A stretch of 64,000 nt of DNA from Oscheius dolichura (taxonomy: Eukaryota > Nematoda > Chromadorea > Rhabditida > Rhabditidae). The DNA is taken from positions 10,478,001 through 10,542,000 of the forward strand of contig OW051492.1 in NCBI GenBank assembly GCA_932521035.1, read 5' to 3'. A program made the position numbers and the translations under genes. This document shows positions 11,625-22,000 of this stretch, piece after piece; position 1 is the stretch's first letter; each line of letters starts with the position of its first letter. The notes under the pieces were generated by a model that worked only from the letters and a program-made list of their open reading frames with translations, was not told the DNA's origin and did not search any database.

Positions 11625-14600
11625 ATGCAGCCGGGACAGGATCCCACAACGACGACTACCATGCCACAGTTTCCGCTGGAGCAGTCATCAGTTATAAAGA
11701 CGGCGCCGCCGGGACGGGGTCAGCTGGACTTCTCGCCGAAGCCAGAGCCGATGGAGCTCGCGCCGCTCACCTCCAACCTCCAGGACTTGTCCAAAATGCA
11801 ACCGCTCGACTACTACCAACCGACGATGCAAACCTACACCCGGGTCTATAATACGGACTACGCGCTGGGACTCAATCCGACCCAGAGTTTTTTGAATGCT
11901 CAGACCTCGGGTCAGATCTACTACCCGGTACTGTCGAATATGGGTCAACAGCAAGATTGGGGAAGGCACACCGTGCCGGTGGAATATACCTACAGGCAGT
12001 CGACACTGCAGTATAACCCTCAGGATTCGGTACAAGATACCCGGTACAAAAATGTGGATATGCCAAGCCCGGTGGACAGCGGCATTGGAGCCGATCTGTC
12101 GATGATGGCGAATCCGAAAGAAGAATTTTTTGGTGGAGATAGTCTGATCGAAAGGAGTACAGAAAGGGCGTTGAGCCATCGAGACTCCCCCGTTGTTATA
12201 CCCAAAGTGTGAGTTTTCCCGCCAATATAAGAAAAAAAATCGTATTTTCTCGAGTTTGGTTGAGAGCCACAGTTAGACAGCCGACACGGCGTGGGAACTG
12301 TGGCTGTGCGGAATTGTTCTCTTAATGAATTCCTTTTCAGAAACAACACCACCGGCTTCCAATATGTCCTAGAAGCGCCGATTTCCACCTCAATAAGACG
12401 AGAAGATGATCGAATGACCTATGTAAATAAAGTGAGTTCTCCTCCCCTCCTTTAGTACTTATTATTTTATCCTTTAGGGCCAATTCTATACGATCTCCCT
12501 CGACTACATTCCTGATCTCTGTAAACCGTTGAAAAGTGCAACTGTCCGGGTAAGAGTTCATTTTATCCGGGCTACGGTAATGACGATTCAGAGCGTATTG
12601 ATGATTGTTTTTCGCGAGGATAAAACCTATGAAGAGGAATTGAAGACCTGGCAATTTTGGCACAGTCGGCAACATTCAGCCAAGCAGAGGATATTGGAGG
12701 TAGTCTCATCTTTTTTCTGGTTAATTAACTTTTATCTCCAGGTTGACAGTAAAAACAGTTCCGGTATGATTGGCCAAATTGAAGAAATTGCCCACAACGC
12801 CGTTCAATTCTATTGGAATCCATCGGATCAGAATTCCGTCAAGGTAAGCCAGCTAGAGTTTCCTCTTTCCCTTTTTCCTTTTCCTGAAAAAAGGCGCCTT
12901 GACCCCCGAAGGGTGAAAGTATGCACTTGGAATGTTGCGCGCGCTAGTTGAAAAAGAGAATTTTAATTGGGAAAGCCAAAGAAAAGAGGAACTAAACTTT
13001 TTCTTGACCTTGCCCAGACGACGACGGGCGCGCGCGATAAGGAGAGGTTTTATGAAGCGAGAAAAATTATTCCCCCCTCGCGCACCAGCAAGAGAGAGAG
13101 CGATGTTAAACCCGTAAATCAAACATAGGCACACACGCATTCCATTTGAGAGAAGACGAAGAAGAAGAAAAATTATGAAAATTCGTTTTAGCAGCATTTT
13201 CGGCTATTTGAAAAATTTTGAAGACCCACAACCGACACGGCGTGTGAATTGTGGTTGTTTCTTGGGCGCCACAGTTCACACACGGTGTCGGCTGTCTAAC
13301 TGTGGCTTTCCCTAAAAATGGCTAACTTCCCCGTTTTCAGATCAGCATCGCTGTCCAGTGCCTCTCGACCGATTTTTCCAACCAGAAAGGAGTCAAAGGT
13401 CTACCTCTGCACATCCAAATTGATACCTATGACGGCGAAACGGACACCGCGATGGCCCATCAAACTCAACAAAAACCGCCATTTCACAGGGGCTATTGCC
13501 AAATTAAAGTCTTCTGTGATAAGGTATGTCTCCTTTTTGTTTTTTCTGCCGCTTTTGGGACTAGCAAGAGAGGGATGCCGCTTGCCTTTTTTCGATGGGA
13601 GGGTGTGATAGAATAAGCGATTTTCAAGGACGTTGCGCCATTAAAACAGTCTCTCACAGTGCGTGATTTGGCAGAGGAAAAAAGCGGGGCGTGTGTGGAG
13701 GGGAAGAAGAGCTGTGTCAGTCAGCAGAGGATATCAACAATTTTAATCATAAAAAATCTATAGGGCGCTGAGCGAAAACTCCGCGACGAAGACAAACGTG
13801 CCAACAAGCGAAAGATGGCAGGTAACGCGATTTTCCGTGGTTCAAAGTCACTGTTGTCGCGTAAAATTGTGTTCTTTCTCATCTTTTTGTCTTCCTCAAT
13901 ACCGTATCCTTTCCATCGTTGGCTCATAAAGGTCCCGAGAGGAAGACAACAAGACGAAAGAATCTCTAGTGATGGTCTTAGTCAATGTCGTGCAGTTGGT
14001 CGTGTCGTGTCGGAGTCAGTCCTAAAATTCTAAAACCCAGAGTCCAATCCATGTGTCTCTAACAAAACTGCTTCGCTTTAGGGAGCTAACCGGAAAATGC
14101 TACATGAGACTAGACGGGATCAAAAACGTCAGCACCAAGGTGAAGTCCCCGTCCAAGTGACGTCCAAGTTTTCCTCTATTTTGTGTTCTTTGTTCAGGGA
14201 GGGAATTCTCTCTTTTTCTACTTCAGAGAGAATTCCTTTCTCGCTCTTTTTATGTTCCGAACTTGCACACACACACACAATTTGTCCAAAAAAAAGTACA
14301 TAAAATGAAGAGAGTGAAGAAGAGAAGAGACCAATTCGGCAGCCGCGCCGAGGGTAAAAAGTCCCTCGCGCAGTCAATTATCCTCGTTGGTACGATAGAT
14401 TTTCGCACCCGTAAAACCTCGGCAGAAAAAAGTACCGTAATGATATTGAGTAACGACGAATTACAATGCCGAGGTTTTACGAGAGCAGAGGAAATTCCAG
14501 CGGTAACCACAGTTCACACGCCGTGTCGGCTGTCTAACTGTGACTGTTTTTTTCTCCTCTCTGTTTTTGCCTAAAACAGTTCAAAATCCCCAGAAAAACA

Positions 14601-16443
14601 ATTTTTTTATGTGTGTACAAGTTCTCCCCGTCCCCCTTCCCTCTCGTTCTAATAATCTATGTTCTAATCCATTTGTGTTCACCCCTTCCTCCTCCACCCC
14701 TGTCGTTTCTGCTTTCATCACTGTTCAATGTTCTAAGGTATCGATTAGATTTAGGAGCACTGTCCGGTAGGAAGAAGACAGACGGCGAGTTTCATGAATC
14801 CTGTGAGCGGTCGGAATTCTATCACATGCGTGATTTGGATAAGCCGGCGGCTCTGTTTATCGCCCCGGATGATTATGAACGCTATTTGGATGGCAGTATA
14901 GGCGGCTATGATTTGGACATGGAACCGGTGTCCAAGAGACCGCGACTCAATGAACGAGGTTTGACGTTCGGAGCTGTATGTAGAATAATTTAGAAATTTC
15001 AGTCATGCTCTACGTGCGGACAAGGGACAAGCACGTCTATGAGCCTCTGCATGTTGTGCCGCCGAATATTATTGGGTTGACGAGTGCCATTGCTGGAAAA
15101 TGTAATGCTGAACCAGAAAAGGTAAGCCAGATCTCATTCTATCTCTTTTCTTCTTTACAAATCCCAACAAACAATTTTTCCCCAAGAACATGGTCCAAAG
15201 CCCCGTTTTTCTCAATTTTCATTCTCTTTTCTTGTCCGGGCGATCTTTTTGTTCGAAATCCTCTTCTCCCGGTGTCATTGCCTCCGGCGCGCGCTTACTC
15301 CCATTTGCAATATTGTCCTATGTGCTTCAGACAAAAAGTCATGAATCCGCTATTCAACCTCCCATTCTCTTTCTCCCCCCGTTCCCCTCAAACATAAACA
15401 CCGAAACAGGCAAATATAATTCTCCCTCGGCGACACTTCGTTTTGTGTTCTCTTTCTCTTTCTCCAGAGAGAGCCCCAAGGGGTCTCTCCTCTAATTCCG
15501 TGAGCTCGCACCGGCGCTCTCTGCTCTGTTGGTCAAATATGTTTGTCCACCACATGCTCTCCCTCACTCACTCTATTTGAGAGAAAAGAAAAGAAGTGTG
15601 TGGGAGGGAGAGGTGAAAAATCTCCAGGCGGCGGGGGACCAACCAAAAATCAAGGAAGCGCCACAATTAGACAGCCGATACGGCGGGTGAAGTGTGGTAC
15701 ATTGCCGAAATATATCCCTGGTGTAGAACTATTTTGAAATCCCCTGTCGCTAGTTTTTTATCTTGTTGTGGGTGTAGTTGAGTCACACTTCGGCAACTGT
15801 CCAAAAGAAATCCGATTAGATACGGCAGCTCGATGAAAAATGCGAAAAACAGCCACAGTTAGACAGTTCACACACCTTCCTCAAGATAAACTGGGAAAAA
15901 CTCTTTTGTTTGATGTCCGCTCCCATTCGGTTCCACTTTTCCGATGTCTGATTACCAAAGCTCTCGTTGTTTATGTTTATCAGATGGTACAGTCCACACC
16001 CCCTTCTCCCACCACTCCATCTGTCCACACGGTCACACTTTTGTCAAATCCACGTGTCTTGGCGTAAGAAAACAACAACAGTGATCGAAATTGATAATAG
16101 TTAGGGGTTTCCTGGGGAATTTGAGGGCAGCCACAGTTAGACAGTCAACACGGCGTGTGAACTGTGGTTCCTCCGAGAAAAATGTAATGGAACTATTTTT
16201 TCCAAGATATGCCTAGGCCTTTATAAAGTCTTCAATTTTCAGATCCACGGCGTGTATAAAAGATGTAATAAAGGAGGAGGGATTACGGTGAAAATGGACG
16301 ACGACATGCTGCGGCTCTACATGAACGAGGATACCTTCCTGCTGGATGTGGAGCCGTTGCCGGAAGATCCCTCAGCGTTTCAAGCCATCTTGACCGAGAT
16401 GCTGACCAGTAACCAGCAGCCGCCGTACGCGGCGAGTCAGTAG
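11625..16443 (+). CDS. grh: Grainyhead/CP2-family transcription factor
   Basis: Sequence-specific activator of epidermal and barrier genes; acts as a dimer in the nucleus. Exons 11625-12208, 12341-12431, 12478-12549, 12592-12699, 12742-12843, 13341-13523, 13764-13821, 14755-14958, 15003-15121 and 16243-16443 join without a frame break to 573 aa. An in-frame TAA at 11604 supports the ATG at 11625. The N-terminal 195 residues are Gln/Tyr/Pro rich, like an activation region. The DNA-binding domain follows: [75 protein letters not shown] and [14 protein letters not shown]. The C-terminal dimerisation domain has [20 protein letters not shown] and [21 protein letters not shown] second version of exon 7 lies at 14082-14139. 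Family A hairpins sit in several introns. Confidence 0.95.
12266..12304 (+). repeat. Family A hairpin, full 39-nt copy
   Basis: Near-consensus copy with arms GCCACAGTT and AACTGTGGC, inner stem GCCG/CGGC and loop ACA. It lies in grainyhead intron 1. Confidence 0.75.
13226..13307. repeat. Pair of family A hairpins
   Basis: A short forward copy (ccacaaccgacacgg...) and a full reverse copy about 15 bp apart, in the grainyhead intron before exon 13341. Confidence 0.7.
14082..14139 (+). CDS. grh: Alternative (duplicated) exon 7 of grainyhead
   Basis: This exon has an acceptor (cgctttag), a donor (gtgaag), and the same length (58 nt) and phase (0 in, 1 out) as exon 13764-13821. It encodes [19 protein letters not shown] against [19 protein letters not shown], with 8 of 19 residues identical and gap-free. 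Using both exons would add 116 nt and break the frame, so only one can be used per mRNA. This is a tandem exon duplication inside the DNA-binding domain. Use in mRNA is inferred. Confidence 0.8.
14404..14484. repeat. Family B element
   Basis: cgcacccgtaaaacctcggc and gccgaggttttacg face each other across about 45 bp, in the grainyhead intron after the alternative exon. A family A copy lies just right of it (14507-14543). Confidence 0.65.
14507..14543 (-). repeat. Family A hairpin
   Basis: Reverse-orientation copy (ccacagttcacacgccgtg, then tcggctgtctaactgtg) in a grainyhead intron. Confidence 0.7.
15660..15698 (+). repeat. Family A hairpin (diverged)
   Basis: gccacaattagacagccgat followed by acggcgggtgaagtgtgg; right arm decayed. 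Lies in the grainyhead intron 15122-16242. Another partial copy lies near 15850. Confidence 0.6.
16130..16168 (+). repeat. Family A hairpin
   Basis: gccacagttagacagtcaac followed by acggcgtgtgaactgtgg, in the last grainyhead intron. Confidence 0.7.
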
Positions 16444-17280
16444 CCAGCCCCCTAATATCCTTATTCCTTATTCCTCGCCTCTTTCCTTCCATTGATCTCA
16501 ATCTCATTGTGTCTAAATTCCTCCTCTAGCCTTTATAGCCTAGAACTTTTTCCTATTCAAAATCAGAGAAACAAAACGTTCCCGCGCCTTACGAAGTCTT
16601 TCAACTGCCCCCCAGCCCCGTTCGTCTATTACTGTATAAAGAAAAGAAAAGAATAGAAATTCCTTTAAAAATTCCTCGTCTTTGCCCCTCTCTAGCCAGC
16701 CGGATGGGTTACTACCTCCCGCAACCATTCTCTCCAGTCCGGCACATCCCCCCGGTTAACTCCCAATAATCCTCCCAATTTGAGATGATCTTCATGCATT
16801 TTTCCCGTCCCGCACTTTGTTTTTTCCTCCTGTTGTTTTTGTTATTATATGTACACCATCCTCCTCCCGGCCTCCTCCAACCCTTCCTCCTCCTGAAAAC
16901 TGTGATCCCTTGTGAAGAAGAGAAAATTCCAAAATTTTCCTGTACATAAGCAGACGTTACATAATTTTATAAGCCTACATAAGTTCGGTTCACTTCCTAC
17001 TGTGATATTATTCGACCGATCCCACTCCCGGCCCCCCTCCTCTCTCCTGCCCAACCAATTGCCTTCCGTTCTTCCACATTAGATCACTACATACATGCCT
17101 TTAATGAAATAAAAAATAAATTATAAATAATACATAATGTATAATTAGTCATTCGGGAGGGAAATTGTGGCCTAAACACTGCGGCAGGAAGCGCGCCACA
17201 GTTAGACAGCCTATACGGTGTGTGAACTGTGGCGCTCTCTCAAAGCGCCCTTTAGACGAAAACAAAGGGGAAAGACTTTA
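16444..17280 (+). other. Grainyhead 3' UTR and convergent spacer
   Basis: No coding signal. AATAAA signals at 17108-17113 and 17115-17120 are the likely poly(A) signals of grainyhead, giving a UTR of about 680 nt. A family A hairpin (17195-17233) separates it from the convergent kinase gene. Confidence 0.6.
17195..17233 (+). repeat. Family A hairpin
   Basis: gccacagttagacagcctat followed by acggtgtgtgaactgtggc; full-length copy between two convergent genes. Confidence 0.7.
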
Positions 17281-17756
17281 TTATTTCTCATGATACGGTA
17301 ATTCATCAAGCTCTACTCCTTTAAATTGTTTCGTCAAGTGTTCCTCTTCTTCAAAAATTTCATTGAGAACAGGAGTCGGCTCCCGAAATGGTTCAAACAG
17401 CTGTAGTTCCCTAACCGCCGTATCGGCATCCGAGTTATGGGCTACATTTCTAACATCGGAGAGAGCAAACTTCTGTCGAAGAGTTGGTTTTTTACCCAAG
17501 GGCCAGAGCTTGCTACTACCGAGGAAGGAACGAACATCGCCGTTTACTCGAAGAGCAATGACCGGCCCGCTGCAAATGTGGCGAACAAGACGACCATAAA
17601 AGAATTTTCCTGGACAAAAGGCAATAGTAGTGTGAACTGCGGCTCTTTTTTACCTTTATGCTGTCCGTAAAGCTGTTCCGCCTTATCCTGACTGATGCTG
17701 GTCTTCTGCGCTCCGGCTACAGTAATCCCAGTGGCTAATAGCTCTCGCAGAGCTTC
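17281..17756 (-). CDS. NME6-like nucleoside diphosphate kinase, N-terminus not found
   Basis: NDKs transfer a phosphate between nucleotides through a phosphohistidine. Two exons are clear: 17756-17654 (EALRELLATGITVAGAQ...AEQLYGQHK) and 17609-17281 (GKFFYGRLVRHICSGPVIAL, then FALSDVRNVAHNSDADTAVR). They join in frame to 143 residues. The spacing, YG.LV..I.SGP and the LSD.RN..H block fit NME6. The catalytic His is present, but the family HGSD reads HNSD here. The N-terminal strand, normally ALIKPD, has no intact copy upstream. EEVALIK occurs just before 17762 on the same strand, but 7 nt later the next conserved helix starts in another frame. Either the first exon lies elsewhere or the gene is damaged. 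Confidence 0.7.
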
Positions 17757-17759
17757 CTA

Positions 17760-19024
17760 AAACCTTTATTAATGCCACTTCTTCCAGCTTTTCTTTCGCT
17801 CTTTCTCCCTCCACTGTGTGGCTTTTAGAACCGGTTTTCTCTTTTCCTTTCTTCATTGCCTCCGGGCAATCGCTCGGGCGGGCGACGCGCCGTCGCGCGC
17901 TCTTTTCTCCTTTCAAATCGAATAACAACAGAGAGACAGTCGTCGCGCGGCGGCGTCGTCACTCCCCTCCAGGAAAACTAGAGCCCGGGGGACCAACGCC
18001 ACCGGGGTGACCTAAATTTTTGTGTGCCTGCGAGGAAAATTGATGCGCGGATGCGTGTGCCCCCTCTCCGAAAATTATGGCGAGGTTATACAGGGAGGGG
18101 TGAGGTTGGTGGAATGGAATGGAGGCCAGAGATCACTGCAGCGGCGGAGAGGACGACACACGACGACGACGATGACACGCAAATCATAGCGGATATAGAT
18201 CTCTCTCTATATGGCCAGATATACCGAATTGGGGAAATAAATCCGGGGGATCGGCGCGGGGAGAGAGTTTGAAAAAGAGGAGATGCGAACAAACGGGGGA
18301 AGATCTATGGTGGAGGACAGTTGAGAAAAGAGCCACTGCCGACACGACGTATGAACTGTGGCGCCCAGGGAATAACTGCCAAACCACAGTTCACACGCCG
18401 TGTCGGCTGTGGCACTGTGGTTGCGGGACTGTGGCGCCACAATTAGACAGCCAGACACCGAGAATAGATCAAAACCTACTCTAAGAAGTGGTGGATGAGC
18501 TACTAGTTCCGGTTTGAGCAGAACCAATGACCATTTGCTCATCTTCTGCTTCCTTGCTCTGCCCTGCAATCTTCCTCAATTAAAAACACCCATTGACCTG
18601 GTTTTTCTCTCTCCCTTCCCTTTCTCTCCCAGTTTGAAAAAGGCCGACACAGAGTGCTCACTTTCCGTTCTATTTATTCAATAGCGTAAGGAGAGGATGG
18701 GAGATCCCATTTGACCCCCTCGGCGCGGAGAGAAGGCCCCCGAGGGGTGAAAAGTGAAAAAGAAAAGAGAGAGAGAGACTGAGAGAGAGCGAGACGGCGC
18801 TAACCGCACTTGACATCATTTTCCAACAGAGAGAGAGAGAGAGAGAGACGATTGGGGGACTAGCAAAAGTCTTTTATTTGATATAAACGCGAATAACAAA
18901 CCCCTAATAATGATAACCGTAAGCAAAATTACAGCACAGTAGAATATAAGTTTCTTTCGAGGTATTTACAAATTTTTGAAAATTTTTTAATCACGAGTGG
19001 TTGCGGGCGATAGGAAGAAGGTCT
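17760..19024. other. Spacer with hairpins and GA tracts; no gene seen
   Basis: The region between the NDK fragment and the HERC 3' end contains a CG-rich stretch near 17870-18010, paired family A hairpins at 18332-18420, and two (GA)n tracts (about 18766-18792 and 18826-18848). No conserved protein is recognisable on either strand. Confidence 0.5.
18332..18420. repeat. Pair of family A hairpins
   Basis: A forward short copy (gccactgccgacacgacg...) and a reverse copy (ccacagttcacacgccgtg...) face each other about 20 bp apart. An extra half copy lies at about 18432. Confidence 0.7.
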
Positions 19025-22000
19025 CTAGGCCAGGGTGAACCCTTCAGTATGTTCAATGGAAATTTTTAACCGGCGATACATCTCATCGGGATCGGTGGTC
19101 TTGGGAAGATCCAACAGATTTGCACAGGTATGAGCAGCAGGGAGGAGCTGAAAGATGACGGATTTTAAAAGAAATTTGCAAAGAAATCCACTGTTTGGCT
19201 GTCTAACTGTCAGGCAGTTCACACACCGTGTAGGCTGTCTAACTGGTGCAGATTGCGGACCACAGCGGACACGGCGTGTGAACTGTGGCGCCTTCATTTT
19301 CTTTCCCGATTGGTAAATTAACTGCGAAAAGTTTGAAATTCCTATCCATTCAATTTTTAATCGCTTCCATTCCATCTCTCTCAACCGTCTTTTATGACGA
19401 GAAGGAAGAAGATACAGAATTATGTTAATTACGCTGGCGCCGACGGGCGCTTATAGAAAGGGAGAAACGGATCAAACTTTTCTTCTCTATCCGGGGGCTG
19501 GAGGGGCATTTAAAGAGGGAAAGAACCGGTTCCTTTAAATATTCAAATGATCTCACCAAGAAGAAAAGAAAAGAATATGTTCTAGAAAAAATAAAGAAAC
19601 TTACATGATCAGCACATGGCTGAATGCTAATATCCACCGCGGCCAGACCTTTAACCGGTAGACGAGGTGATCCCATTAAAAATTGCATAAATTTCTATAA
19701 AATAAGGGGGTTACTGTAACCAGTAAAGAATAAACCTTTCTCTCATCCAGCGTCAGTCGGAAGAAAGCCTCCCAGAAGCATTTGATGACCGGATGGCCGG
19801 CATGATATTCGTCCTTGTACTTCACCACCTGAAAACTATTATGTCCTTCTCTTCTAATCCGCTTATTTGGAGGAGAGCGCGAGCCAATGGCCTTCGCTTC
19901 CCTTCCCGCATCTCTCACTGTAAATAATAAAGAATCCGAGTCCAGGGGACAATTTTGAAAGAGGAGGCGGTCTAATTGTGGTAGCTAGCTGTCTAGTTGT
20001 GGTGGTTGGCTGTCTAATTGTGGCCATCTTTTATCCCAGCCAATCCCCTTTCCCGAATGGCCTCTTGCCCTTTCGGCTTTTGTGCTCTTCATCTTCCCAG
20101 CTGGATGCCTCTTTCCCTATCCTTGAAAAGCCCATAAGACGTTCCGTATTGAGAGAAAGAGCGAGATGGATGGAGAAATTCCACCAGGAGAGAGACGGAT
20201 TTATGTTCCGTCTTGAGGTCCGCGTTGATGGTCGTCGCCGAGACAGTCAGAGTCGGGCTTTGATCACCAATCTCTCTCTCTCTCTTTCTATCATTTTCGA
20301 ATTTGTCTCGACCTTTTTTGAAAAAGAGAGAGAAAGAAAGAGAGAGGAAGAAAACAACACCGTGATGTGACGACTACGATAAAGGACACATTCCATCTCT
20401 CTCAACCATTTCTTCCTTATTTGGCAGGTAGCGGGAGAGAGGGAGGGAAGGCGAAGAGATTGATCAGGAAACGAAAGGCGGCAAGCCGAGATCGGGATCG
20501 GAAAACGAGGGACGAGGCAGATGAAAATGGTAGATACGGCAGCAGATAGGCGGCTAGATCATTATAGCGCTTACAATTTTGAAATCCGGCCTAATTAACC
20601 CGGACTTCTCCATTTTTGTTCAAAGAAATGGCTAGACAGTTAGACAGCGAAGCAGGCCATAACTAGACAAAAAAACAGTGGAGTAAGCTACAGTTCACAC
20701 TCCTCTACGGCCGAAATAAGGCTCCGCAACATTTTTGACCAGCCTGACCCACCAGAAAATGGTACTTTTTGTCACGTTTTAACCCGTTTCCCGTGGGAAA
20801 ACCGAGCTCATTGTGAGAAAGAAGAATGATCGGGGGAAGTCCTACGGGGGAAACCCTCTCTCACCCAGTGGTGGAAACAGGTAGCGTTGGCCTTGTTTCA
20901 ACCCCCAGCCAAAGACTGGATCTTCCGAACTACGTATACTGGTACCGAGGTGAACAAGAACGGGGGAGAAGAGAACAAGAACCCGTGGGAAAGAGATAGG
21001 CAGCGTGGGAAAATATAGCGGACAGGGAAACAGGGAGAGAGACTAGTTCAGAGGAGCTGGCTGGCAAGGACCGAGTCAGGCACAGGGCGCGCTCGGTCCC
21101 CACCGGCTCGCTTCAGGGCACATTTATAACTTCTTCTAGTCCACATTCTTCCTATCTTCTTGTCTATATTTGTTGTGGATTACTGTAACTATACGCCAAT
21201 ACCTCCAATTTCCCTCAAAACGTGGATCTCTCCTTTCTTGGCTCGCCTCCTTCCATTTTCTTGTAGATTTCCCGATCTCTGGCCATTTTACCTTTTTATA
21301 GCGCCATTTCTTTGTAATTTGCCTCATAAAGTGGATGTTCGCTCCCTTCGGCGAGTCTATAAACTTTCCGGAAATGTTCTCTTCCCCCTCGTCTCCTCCT
21401 CCGGCTCAAATAGGAACTGTCTGTCTGCCTCGGATCTATTCTCGTCTCTCTGAGGAGAAAAAAGCCGGTCCTTCTCCGTCGGGAGGTCCTCCTCCTCCTC
21501 CTCCCTCTTATGTTGACTATTGCAATTTGAGTTGAAGAGAAGAGGAGGACACAAACAATACGCGAGCGAGGCCGAAGGGGGACAACCCCGGCCCGCCCGA
21601 CCGAGGACCGTCTGCATACATTGCCTCGGGGAGGGAGCGAGAGGGGGAAGGTTATATTTAGCCTGGACGAGGGGAGGGAGAGGTGACGACAACGAGGCGA
21701 GTGTGACGAAGGGATCAGTGTCAAAATATTTAGATTCGGATTGGGAAAAAAAACTGAAGGGGGCGGCTTAAAAGCGATGAAGAGGGCCTACAGTACCCCT
21801 GTTTCCTCTGAAGACACCCATGACGTCATCTCCTTCTACAGTACCCACCTCCAAATGTTTCCTTCCCCCTTTTCAATCAATCTTGGGCCTAGTCGGGTGA
21901 CAAACATGCATTTCAAAGTCCATCCTTGCCAAGTGTTGCGTGTCCGCCGCCGCCGACCGACCGATTCGCCCGATGATGCCAGCCAACCGATCGACACAAA

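Noticed and set aside
11688-12179. Long open frame antisense to the first grainyhead exon
   Set aside because: It mirrors a coding exon with biased codons, has no family resemblance, and the + strand frame is clearly the conserved one.
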